From the NCBI RefSeq assembly GCF_021155765.1, contig NC_060108.1, forward strand, positions 16,207,025 through 16,271,024: DNA of 64,000 nucleotides, given 5' to 3'. Shown here one piece after another: positions 48,739-59,449 of this stretch. Positions within the stretch are counted from its first letter, which is position 1, and every line of letters starts with the position of its first letter. Below the pieces are notes generated by a model that saw only the letters and a program-made list of their open reading frames with translations, searched no databases and was not told the origin of the DNA. The translations under genes were made by a program, and so were the position numbers. Origin of the DNA: Diprion similis (taxonomy: Eukaryota > Arthropoda > Insecta > Hymenoptera > Diprionidae).

Positions 48739-50668
48739 GGCTGTGACACTGCTGAGGACATTCATGGGCGCTTTTGTAGGCAGCGTCGACAGAAAATACA
48801 AACATTGGTGTTTGGTCGACACCACGCAGAGGGTCAAGATAAGCTTAAAGATTCAATCAAGTTTCCCCCAGCATTCACAATTAGCTGTTAGCTCTATAGT
48901 GGACAAGTAAATTATCCAAGTTATGACAAATGATGAATTTTATAACATGTGTTTCCCAAAATTATTGTCGTGCACATATAAGCCGGAATTTTTATGTCTT
49001 ATATATCATCCGTTATGGATTTATTCAAACACTATAACGCGACACTCCTATCCCTTAACATAGTCACACACGATGTAAAAAAAAAAGGAACAAATCTGTG
49101 GAGATGGAATCGGCACTCGTTTTGTCACAAAAATCAACTTTGGAGCTGTTCGATTGAGCGCTGAGCGCTCCGTGAAAATAGGGGACCGGGATTTGAGGTT
49201 GTGATTGGACAACTACTGCCTTTTTTCTCATGGACAGGCTACGACTTTGGGGTGCTGCTTTCAGGGGCCATCTTTTAGGTGCTTTTAAGCGAAGAGAAGG
49301 CCTCTCCGTTGTTTACTGGTGCAACAGTCGTGTTTGGTCTATTCGTCTAGGTGCCTCGATGCCTTCGCTATTACCAAAAATACAATCGACCATTGTGGCG
49401 TTGACCAAACGGCTGCGAGATATAATGACGCTCTCGAGGAGATTTTACCCTATCAATCGGCCTCTGGCACAGGATAAGTTGTCATAATTCATCATGCATG
49501 CATTCGAAATACCAAAGAATTCATTCAAAATCACATTAAGGACTTCTATAAACAATCTTCTGCGTGCAACAATTAATGCAGAGGAAACTCACTACTCGGG
49601 GGTTAGAAATCAAGGAGTGTCCGTGCACTTAGGTTAGTTTGAGAAATTCAAATTTACGCCTGACGCGGCAATCATCAGCAACCTAACATACCCGCGTCTC
49701 CCGCATGCGCACAAGTATCGCGAATGCTTCAATAAACGGTGCGTGACTTTCAAATTCGTTCGAAACACTCGAAACTCAAATGATAGAGATTTTAAAAGAT
49801 AATGATACCTTGAAGTACAACTTTCACCGCACACATGAATAAAACTTTGTATAACATTTAATTTTGAAATTATTTATGTTCAGATATACTCCTCCCTTGA
49901 TGCGGTACAATTTCAAACATTTGGCGCCATTGGAACTGGCTATCTATGAAGTTAGCCACTGATATGCAATGTGAAATACGGAAATCGGTAGAAATGTTGC
50001 CGTTTCCGTACTTACGCAGTCGTTATATTAGTTTGTATATGGTTGTGACGTGTGAAGAGCAGATAGCCTCTTTGGCCTTGATGTGAACACTTTTCTGAGT
50101 AAATAATTTCGAATTTCTTGAGGCCGTTGCAACGAACGAAATACCTCAATCAGATTGGATATCAAATTATGACAAACAATTGATACTCAAGTCTTTTTAC
50201 GAGACTGAAAAGCTGTTGAGTGGTAAAGTAATCACTGTTACTCAGATTTTTACATTTAAAGGTCTGCTCCTGAATTTTTTATGTATGTACATACAGTTGG
50301 ATAGTGGGCGTTTGGTATTCCCACTGATTTCATCCGTCCGCTTTAGACACTTTTTTCCCATTGCTGTCTGTTTTCCATTTCTATAATTCCAACGTAAACT
50401 ATACTAACCTATGAATTAACATTATAGAGTTGCATTATTGTCATTAAAATGTCACCGCATTTTTAACTTGTACTTCAAAATTCATTTTCACCGTCCGCTT
50501 TTATAATAATAAGTTTCTACATCTTTTTACTCCTCGATGTCAACGTGTTGTTCACCAAACAATTATTCACGGATCATTACAGCAGCTATTCTGTAGTGCC
50601 ATTTAAGTCTATGTCAATTCTAAAGCAAGTTTGTGTATGTTGCAGCTCGTTTAAAATTGCTATCACAG
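48739..50668. promoter_or_regulatory. Divergent region between FAM122/PABIR and the first GCHFR-like gene
   Basis: Contains 5' UTR of FAM122 (minus) on the left and leader exon(s) of the GCHFR-like gene on the right. A GC-richer stretch at about 49150-49460 holds an inverted GAGCGCTGAGCGCTC palindrome near 49155. An 85-codon open frame at 49230-49487 looks noncoding. No gene recognised. Confidence 0.4.
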
Positions 50669-51584
50669 ATGCCATACATTCTGGTTAGGGGTAACCTTGC
50701 TTCGTATAGTCACAGGTATCCCTGGAGAGTCCTTGTCTCGGGTCTTAAAGGTACGCGATAAATAATCACACAGGCATTAAAAGGATACAGTTGATCATTA
50801 GTACATATAATATTTCAAATTAGTTTAGTTGAGAGGTAATTTACTTTCATCCTCTACGCCTTCAATTTTTCGCTTGTAACATCATGCCTTAATTTTAAAA
50901 TCCTATCGCTTATGGTTGGATGGAAGTAGGTTCATTGTAGAATATTGAATTAAAATTAAATGCAAAATTCATTTTTCATTGAGTTTTCATCTGATCATGT
51001 GGCTTCTAAAAATTTATCTTATATGCTGTATTCGCAATTATTAAATCATTCATTTGGAGTCCCTTGAATTTCATACACTTTTAGATCCTATCAAGAAATT
51101 ACTAATACTCAACCTATCTTCAGATCTGGATAATAATATTCAATAAATATGGTTTTATTGTCTGAGTTGAAAAAAAAATTTCTCATTTATTGAGTCAATA
51201 AGTGAGGTAGTGCAAAATATTAGCTGAACACAAATCCTAATCAGCTTCATATTTATTATTATCGTAAATATGGTATTAAGATACCTTATCGCCAAGGTAT
51301 CAATTCAGAGAATTTTGCACATTTGTAATGTGACTCCAGCGAGCATTGATTTATTTTAGCTGCTGACATAGAACAATTAACTCGGTTTGCTTCTGGAGGG
51401 TACTGTGACGACTCCACTATCGTTTACCTGCAACATCCCTGCGTAATTTTAACTGCATTAGAAGTACTTGGTTACAAAGTTGTCGCATCCTCTAGTACCA
51501 GTGTCAAACAGGACTACAATGAGTACATGTGGACTATGAGAAAGGATTTTGCCGAGCCTGAACCTGAGCCACCAATTAAAACTG
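50669..51584 (+). CDS. GCHFR-like protein (GTP cyclohydrolase I feedback regulator), first copy, partial model
   Basis: Two coding exons are clear, 50669-50750 and 51360-51584 (phase 1), giving 102 residues. It starts MPYILVRG, like the MPYLLIST start of vertebrate GFRP. The core has YCDDSTIVYLQHPCVILTAL then LEVLGYKVVASS and YMWTMRK, matching the beta-strand pattern of the GFRP fold (IVLDKLERRGFRV, WCLHKE). A Glu/Pro-rich tail (AEPEPEPP) follows. The family forms pentamers that clamp GTP cyclohydrolase I and set tetrahydrobiopterin output. A GTATGT donor at 51585 implies another exon. Candidates are an acceptor with a strong pyrimidine tract ending at 52567 (short tail, then AATAAA at about 52671), or simple read-through adding 22 codons. 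A second copy lies 3 kb downstream. Confidence 0.72.
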
Positions 51585-52732
51585 GTATGTGGGTTACATT
51601 TTATTGCATTTTGTTATGTGGAAGATTTTTATTAATAAGCAAACTGTCGTAATGGAAATACTATCATTACTTGTTATATTTAACATAACTTCTAACAAGT
51701 AAGTGGGTAAATTCGTAAATACTTTCGACAATTACTCTTAGTATAAATTTAATATTAATGTTTTAATTGTTTCATTTTGGAAGACAAATTTTGATGTTTA
51801 AAAATGTTTATTCGCTTGATATTTTACCGTTGTTAATTTTTCTTTTTTTGTAATGTAAAAGTAATGGTTCGGAGTTTTACATTTTAAGATTTACTGAAAT
51901 ACCACGCTTATATATCTACGTCCTTACGAACTATCGAAACACCCCAAGTCGACGAGTTGAAATAGTCGTTCAAAAAATAATGACTCGAAAATTAAAATGA
52001 AAGTAAAAATTAAACACGATAAAAAAAATCGAATTTTCCCAGTACGAAACACTGTTTGTTTTGTATTTGATCCATGGCAATATGCCCTCCGATTTTCGGC
52101 TTCCCCTCTTGTTCCTGTTTATTCCAATTTCATCCCCATGCCCAGAGCGCCACCTTTTCTTATGTCTGTCAATGTCCGTATTTTGCGTAGCGTCAAGATC
52201 CGTGAATAAAATATGTATATAAAATTATACAAAATCGTTTGCCGTTTATTTCCGAATTCGAACGATTTCATCAACTTTGCATTTCTGATATGACGCGTAA
52301 AAGTATCTCGCCGCTTCTCCAATCTAATTTCTACCAGCATTACGATCTTTGGTGAAAGTTTGAGGTTACGTTACATCGGTTCTGACATTTGAATATTGTG
52401 ATGTATTTACATACGCGTATGAGCTGTCAAATATTATGAAACTTTTTTTATTCTGTACAATAAACGGTTAGAATAACTGAAAGAGAATTTGTTCGTTTGT
52501 CGTAATTTTATTTTTAAACTCCAAGTTTCTGAGAGTTGCAATTGCGCATTGTTTTTTTTTCTCTTAGTTTTTTATTTAGCAACTTTTGAAATTGAAAGCA
52601 ATGCATTAAATATATCGATTACTTACCAGAATGTATGTATGCTTATATGCGTACATACTTAATCTGAGAAAATAAAACTAAGGTGCTAAGGGTGTGTGTT
52701 TAAGTGTGAAAAAGAACAACTTTTTGCTCACA
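51585..52732. other. Intron or 3' region of first GCHFR-like gene
   Basis: AT-rich. Holds the possible last exon of the first GCHFR-like gene: TTTTTTTTCTCTTAG acceptor ending 52567 and AATAAA at about 52671. The leader of the BED-finger gene follows. The frame of the BED gene is open upstream to 52683, but no in-frame ATG precedes 52733. Confidence 0.4.
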
Positions 52733-53663
52733 ATGGTGAAAAAACGGAGTATTGTGTGGAACTATTACAACAAAAAGGTAGACGGAGCGCAGGTGATTGC
52801 ATTTTGCAAGTTCTGCGATCAATCTTACATTCAAAATGCAACACGGATGGAACGGCACATGGAACGTTGCCCAAAATGTCCCGAGGATGTAAGGCAACAG
52901 TTTATCCAAGTTGCAAACAGTAAAAAGAATAAAGGAACTATCCAGAGCATCAAGAAGACTGATACATGGTCCAATCAGGAAGCTTCAGCCCAACTTGAAC
53001 AAAGTAATATCACAGATACTGAGCTTGAAAATTTAGATGATTGGGGATACAAACAGCAAATTTACGCCGACGTCGCAAGCAACAATATTCCACCAAATAT
53101 TGAACTTGTGATGCAAACTGGAACGCAATGGGCCAATAGAGATGGCGATATACAAAGTAATGAGTCTGGTAGCAATGCTGGAACCAACAGGCAATGGGAT
53201 GGAAGTCGAGATGTGACAGAAACTGCTTCTGCGGGTAAACTTGATTATAAAAAATATTTCTTTTCTTTGAATCCTTTGATTTCATATTTCTTTGTGTTCT
53301 TAACGCAAATTGTTCCCAGCTGGATCTCAAGAACGCGGAACAACCAGTCACGAAAGAAAAACCTACGGCTCAAGAAGGATTTCTCCCTCTTCGTTAATTA
53401 CAAGGCATTCTCTGGGGCATTCTTCGCTGCAAAATAAAATTTACCAAGAACAGTTACTGGAGAAAAGAGCTGCTAGACGCACTGCTGAATTAGAACTCCG
53501 GCGCAAAACTTTGGAACTTGAAAGATTTCAATGGGAATATGAAAGGGATAAAGCTCACAGCGATTTACGCTGGGCTCATGAAACTCGGATGATGCAACTC
53601 AAGGAAGAACGTGAACGACAAGTCATCGATCAGAACAGAAGTAGACTGCCTCATGTTATATGA
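52733..53663 (+). CDS. BED-type zinc-finger protein with C-terminal coiled coil, 281 aa
   Basis: Two coding exons, 52733-53234 and 53320-53663 (GTAAAC donor, CCCAG acceptor, phase 1); product 281 aa. An N-terminal zf-BED: basic KKRSIVWNYYNKK, then C25-x2-C28, H42-x3-C46 with aromatic W9 and Y11. The middle (about 60-185) is polar and low-complexity. The C-terminus (about 205-275) is strongly helical and charged (LLEKRAARRTAELELRRKTLELER), a probable dimerising coiled coil. BED fingers bind DNA and are common in hAT-type transposases and host genes derived from them. No transposase catalytic core or hAT dimerisation domain is seen, and I found no terminal inverted repeats. It lies between two GCHFR-like genes. 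Probably a host chromatin/DNA-binding factor. Confidence 0.72.
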
Positions 53664-54326
53664 TACAGGGCTCCCGGGTGTTTGGAAGAAGCAACTAAGC
53701 TGTAAAATAATTGAATCACTTAGGGGTTCTTCAAATATTTTGTCCCGCTGTTTACCCTCCTTTCGTCGTTATGTGATCTACTCCGTTCTCGCACTGTGCC
53801 TCTTCCTTTGTACAATTGAAAATTTGTTAAAAATATGACGAATAATCTTAATTGTCCAATCAAAAACCAAATTACTGCGCGTAAATAAAAAACGAGACGT
53901 GACACTAGCAGTGTATTCCCCCCAAACTTCCTGTCACAGGTCATCACAGTGAAGCTGATGTGATATTTGAGTGGCCCCTTATGTCAGTTACTGAAGAAAA
54001 ATTCATTTACTTTGAGATGCGGCATCTAAGTCACGTCTAAATGGTGCTTGATCACATAAAGCAATCATTCAAAGACAAGGATTGATTAAGAATGTAATAC
54101 CATAAATGGTTGAATAAAGTTTTTATTCTTTTTTAGTCGGTTAATTTTTTTTCAATCCCTTACTTATACATCAAGAATTGTAGACAAGTTTGTTGAATTT
54201 TGTTTATTAGGTGAGTGTGTTTACCAAATTGGAACTTTAATAGCAATACCCTTTTGCATTCTAGAATTAAAAGACAACGTCATTTAAAGTTTTTCCACTA
54301 CCAGAGCTTTCAAGTATTCAGAAGTC
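53664..54326. other. Spacer between BED gene and second GCHFR-like gene
   Basis: Contains 3' UTR of the BED gene (AATAAA at about 54113) and the leader of the second GCHFR-like gene, with a TTTTCCACTACCAG acceptor ending at 54304. No coding sequence recognised. Confidence 0.4.
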
Positions 54327-54732
54327 ATGTCTGAAAAACTGGCTAGCATGATCAGCACGGAAAGTTATTCTTATGTTGCCGTGAAGGGTTCTCCTTTTGC
54401 GACTGATTGTGCAGTATTTGGTCTATCGAATGAGGAGACCGTGGCACTCACTAGACGCTTTCCAAACTCTGGCCAAAATGTGGTCAATGGCATAACAATC
54501 AAAGGTGACTATTTAGTGATAAAATTATTATGCTTTCTATATATGTTCAATTTAATAGATAATTTGCCACCTACTTCAAACTGCTGAAAAAATTTACTTA
54601 GTTTTCTTGTTTGTTTTTTACATTCAAGGACCACCAGTTCCTGTTATAAACGTTTTGGCGGAGCTTGGTTACAAGGTTGTTTCTAGTACAGGGGAAGCAG
54701 AAATACTTTGGACTCTGCAAAGAGAAATTTAA
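54327..54732 (+). CDS. GCHFR-like protein, second copy, 93 aa
   Basis: Two coding exons, 54327-54504 and 54629-54732 (GTGACT donor, CAAG acceptor, phase 1); product 93 aa, close to the 84 aa of vertebrate GFRP. The C-terminal third PVINVLAELGYKVVSSTGEA plus ILWTLQREI matches the GFRP ending (IVLDKLERRGFRVLS, then WCLHKE) and the first copy (ILTALEVLGYKVVASS). The N-terminal half has SYSYVAVKGSPFATDCAVFGL and a central NGITIKGPP turn. Likely regulates GTP cyclohydrolase I, or has diverged from that role. The intron position differs from that of the first copy, so the duplication is probably old. Confidence 0.75.
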
Positions 54733-56679
54733 GCTCTATTTGGACACTTAATGTATCAACTTCTAATATACATGTATAATCGAGCACCATTTGCACAATG
54801 AATGTAGTATGAAGCCACAAACCTTTTCGCTTGAATGAATGTCTCCGTGAAATGTTACCAAAAATCTGTGAAAATATATTGAAACAAATTGACGCCACGT
54901 GCGTTCAACGTGGACCAAAACTATCTCAGTGTAACTTATAATCTAAAATGCTACAAGATTCTGTGAACAGGTTTTTTTTTGTTCAAGTTGCCTTGATTTC
55001 AAACCTACGTTATAGTATCTGCAGTTCTAAAAATGGTGATAAAGGTATTCCTCTTGTAAGTAGCGTATTATTCTGAAACGAATTGTATTTTTTTAAAGCA
55101 ACCAGTATCAAAGATGCAACAGAACAAAAAAATTAGAATAGGTAGTTACCATTTAACATAGGAATATATAAATACTATTGGTGTATTGGACTAACTCAGC
55201 TTAAACTGGTATGTCGATTACAGAGAAGGAATTTCACAATATGAAAGTATTAAGTAATTGTCAATTTGGTTATTCTATTCCAAGTTTATATCGACAGTTT
55301 ATTTACGTATGAATTTATAAATATATAAATATATAAATATTTATATATTTATAAATAAATATATATATATATTTGAAGCAAAGGATTAATATTTCTTATG
55401 ACGAAATTATATTTCATCAATCTGTATACGGGCACAACGATCAATTTTTTTTTTTCATTAATTCTCATGGATTGTAGAAAATATGTATTTATGATTTGAA
55501 ATCTAGACTAAATAGCAGTACCACAACCTGTAACAACAGTGAATTATAAACGTAGACTGAACTCTTTCAACATTCTCTAGTTACACCTCAAGCTGATTAA
55601 ATTTCTGATCGTCAAACACAAAACCTGAATCAGTTGCATTATTGCAACAAAAGAAAACAAAAAAAATTATATCTTACTTAAGTAGTCTACGATGTATTGG
55701 TTAACTATTAGATTCTGCAACCAGTTACCTATTATTCCTCATAGGTAACACACCTGTCATGTAATATCTGTAGTCGATGTTTATACGTCCCAAGCGATTG
55801 ATATTTATAATATACTATGAATCTTGTGATGCCGGTAGAGTTGATAATTTTAATAATTTTTCAAACATGTCGTACTTAATTTCAATTCAATTTTTGAAAA
55901 CCGATGATAAGTTGTTTGTTGAATGTCTTGACAGTTTATTTAACTGTAAGCATTAAATATTTGAATCAATGTTTTATAGTGTGTTTTCAAAACAATTTAA
56001 AGTGCTTGAAAAGCTCCAATTTATTTAAAAACGTTTTCACTGGTTGAATGAACGTTTTTTTTTTTACTAAAAATTATTTATTTAACAATTTAACTTAACA
56101 CTAGCAAATACTTGCATATAGTTATGGAGTTTGGAACGCGTTTAGTGTCCACATCAAGATGTGAGGGTTTAAACATCCTTTTATTTGTAACTAAGCACCA
56201 CTTTTTTTTGCTGACAACTAATTCTGTGATCGTATTAGGATTTCAATGATCTATTATTTCATTTCTGACCAGTTTTTTATTACTGATTTTTTAATATACT
56301 ATACAAGGTGAAGGGAATAACTTTGTAAGTTATTTAATTGAATTTATGTTTCTTAACTGAGGGACACTATATAGTGTTTATTTTATAAACAAACTTGTAC
56401 CTAAGCAAAACTGTACCTCATACTGTTGTCTTACTGCTTGAAAAGTCACGAACTAATTTACTATACATTATTATCTGAGTCCCACATTCCATAATAATTG
56501 TATTTACTATATTACGTAATTGAATATAATAATATATGACAACCTGGTATTCTTATTTCGGCATCATAGCCCTGTTCATTATCATGTCAATGAAATAAAA
56601 TATATCAACAATATAATTGAATAATGGATTAACTTGTGTCGGTACGTTAAAAGAATGTACAAGTTTCAGGGAAACCAAT
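54733..56679. other. AT-rich intergenic region upstream of ANKRD39
   Basis: Nearly 2 kb of AT-rich DNA, including an AT-only tract at about 55313-55372 with a self-complementary ATAAATATTTATAT core. No coding frame supported. The ANKRD39 5' UTR occupies the right edge. Confidence 0.45.
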
Positions 56680-57301
56680 ATGGCACATCATAGCAAAGAT
56701 CATTCTTGCTCAGCTGAGGGGGCATCGTCAGTTAGACAAACATTAGAAGAAATGGATTTTGAGCGTGGGATCTGGTATGCAGGTAAATATTCACGCAGTA
56801 CTATTATATTAGTCTTTATTGAATCGATTTTTATTTACTGTAACATTCTTTCCAGCACAACAAAATGATCTAGATCGTGTCGAACAACTACTGAAGAAAG
56901 GAATTCTCATTGACAAAGAGGATTTGGCTGGTTACACAGCTCTGCATTACGCCGCTCGCAATGGTCATCTTTCGGTGTGTAAAATGCTATTGGAAAATGG
57001 CGCGTTCGTCGATGCTAAAACCCGATCAGGAAAAGCGACTGCCCTTCACAGAGCAGCAACCCAAGGGCACGTTGAAGTCGTTGAATACCTTCTGAAATCT
57101 AAAGCAGATCCAAATATCAAAGACGCGGATGGTTACACGGCTCTACATAGAGCAATTATAGCAGATTCGATCAGTGTTTGTCGAATTTTGGTTCCTCTAA
57201 TAGATCTCAAAATCACTGATAACGCAGGCCGAACACCTTTACAGCTCGCTGCGGACAAGGGAAACGAGAAGCTCGTCCGTTTGATGGAAGCAATTCGATA
57301 A
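56680..57301 (+). CDS. ANKRD39: Ankyrin repeat domain protein 39 homologue, 182 aa
   Basis: Two coding exons, 56680-56782 and 56856-57301 (phase 1); product 182 aa (human ANKRD39 183). The N-terminus carries the family-specific SVRQTLEEMDFERGIWYA. Four ankyrin repeats follow: DLDRVEQLLKKG, GYTALHYAARNGHLSVCKML, TALHRAATQGHVEVVEYLL and GYTALHRAIIADSISVC. A partial last unit ends GRTPLQLAADKGNEKLVRLM. Function of the family is poorly known. Upstream in-frame codons exist, but 56680 is the first ATG and fits the family length. Confidence 0.92.
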
Positions 57302-58499
57302 TATACATCTGGCAAAATAGTGAAATTTCTAATATTTTAAATTACAATTTCAGGCAGATGTTGGAGATGTTTTGAAGATGAGATTGGGACTGTATATTGT
57401 TTTCAGAAGAGTGCTTATGTAGTTTGAATTTTGATATGATGTTTTGATAGTTTACTTCATATGAACATGATTTACGTAAAATCTAAAACATCCTTTGTAG
57501 CCAGAAGAATGTCATTTAATTTATTATTATTCTCTATACCGTTATTATGTAGTGCATTTTTTATGTTACACACTTGTTGAATTTATTAAATTATCATTAC
57601 AGACGGTCATATAATTATAATCAATCGAGTATTACGTAATGTGTATAAGAGAGAAAGAGAGAGAGATTCATTTTCGGCAACTTATGAATTCTGCAGAGGG
57701 TTTGACAATAAGCAATTAATACTAGGTTATAATAACTGCACAGGTAATAATAATAACAATAATGATTCTGACGCAATTCAAAGACGTAGCTGGAATAAAA
57801 TCTAGTTAGTATCACTTATCATGACTGTACGTGCAAATCAGTTTTCATTTAACAGAAGGTTTCAAAAGGAAATTCCATAAGTATATGATATTTGATTCGA
57901 TAGAAAAACACACAATCTATGTATTAATGCATAAATTGTATTATTGTTCAAGGGTCCTGTTTTTGAACAACTGTTATTCCCACAATTTACAGTTGCTCCA
58001 AGTTTTTCTAATTTATTCTGGCAATTGGAATTATAACTTTACAAACATATTTTTTCTTTTCGTTTCATCGGTCGATAAAATCCGATGTTTGTCACAAATT
58101 AAGAAGTCAGCAATTAAAATCGCGTCTAATCTTGTAGTCGTATCGTTCTACTATTTTACCGTCTATATAGTATAACATTAATTTTATTGTTGTGCGTTGT
58201 TATTTCGTCAAACGGGGTAGAAAAAAACAATGTCTATCGTGATCTGATCTCTTATTATTATTATTCTGAAACAAAACATTTCTGGAATTATCAATTAATA
58301 AAATTTGGAATGTCGCATATGTGGATTTACAGTCTTAATAGGACATCAAGGTTTGGAATTTTTTAACGCGACTGTCCCTCAGATGTTACCTACTATAAAA
58401 TTTGCTAGAGCCCATAAGTAAAAGTTCGCCTGTAGCATGCAGGTCGTTTAGCGCGCTTTGTCGTACGCGCGCTAAATTCACAGTTATATTTATTAACTT

Positions 58500-58530
<31 letters not shown>

Positions 58531-59096
58531 GAGGAGGGGGGAATAGGAAAGAGAACGCGCAGCACAGTCTTCCGTGTATAAAGGAAAAGTCGGATGAACT
58601 TTGTTTATTCGTTTAAAACCTCACGCGCGCGATTATAAATACGATTTTAAGAGGTGACAAAATAATTATCTATTTCAGAATAGATCGAAAAACAATGAAA
58701 ATCTAATGATGATGAAAAAACAATAGAGGATCTGGTACCGCCGCGCTTGAAACAAACGATCACTTTTTTTTCGCTGTAGACTATCATAGGAATCTGATCA
58801 ACAAACTCATTGTAATTTAGAAATTAAATAAACACGATGTTATTCCACCGGTAGAAATACTGTTCAGAGAATCATGGGGCATGATTGGGTGCGAGGAGAT
58901 TTTGTTTCAACTTGACTAAAAACAAAAAAAGGAAAAGAAAAAAAGAATAACAGAAGAATATCGCAATCGGCACATGCTGGCTCTGTACGCGCGTATACCT
59001 GAACGGAGGGATGATAAAAAGAAGTGGAGAAATGTGAATAAAAATAGGAATCCGAAGAGAAATAGAATGGCGAATATGTAGGTCGTCTGGTCTAGT
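57302..59096. other. ANKRD39 3' UTR and AT-rich intergenic DNA
   Basis: No gene recognised. Includes GA-rich simple repeats at 57648-57666 and 58499-58535, then A-rich DNA at 58920-59060 whose reverse complement gives artefactual hydrophobic frames. Confidence 0.45.
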
Positions 59097-59270
59097 TTTC
59101 TGCGGCATGGATCATTGCCGACTCCGTGCACTTGGCGGTCTTGATATTGGTAGAGTGGCCCTCGTCGATCGTAAAGTTCTTGGTGTTCTTCGGCGTAACG
59201 TGAACGCGGCCGCCGGAGCCCCACGTAAGATAAACGTGCTGCCGCCTAGCGGATTCTGCCGTTGGTCTGC
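59097..59270 (-). CDS. Possible terminal coding exon of an unknown minus-strand gene
   Basis: In the minus frame ending at TAG 59099-59097, about 57 codons show strong C/G third positions and a protein-like sequence (HVYLTWGSGGRVHVTP, then FTIDEGHSTNIKTAKCTE). The frame has no start codon and is closed by a TGA upstream, so it would need a splice acceptor at about 59250-59290. A CAG or TAG is present, but without a pyrimidine tract. An adjacent minus frame (59246-59449) is also hydrophilic and coding-like (KPTWVYVKQLTQRNQLQARQ). The two could be one frame-disrupted coding sequence. I do not recognise either. Confidence 0.25.
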
Positions 59271-59449
59271 CGTGCTTGCAGTTGATTGCGTTGAGTCAGT
59301 TGTTTCACGTAAACCCAAGTGGGTTTGCGTATCGGCTGGTGCCCGGTTTTTCTATCGTATTTACGACGTTGTTTCAACTCCCCGCCGTATGACGTGGTAA
59401 AAAAAATATAAGGAAATTTCGTAACTATGCCATTTCTCGGACACCGCAA

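Noticed and set aside
49230-49487. 85-codon plus frame in the FAM122/GCHFR divergent region
   Set aside because: Amino-acid composition looks random, and it overlaps the likely promoter; no homologue recognised.
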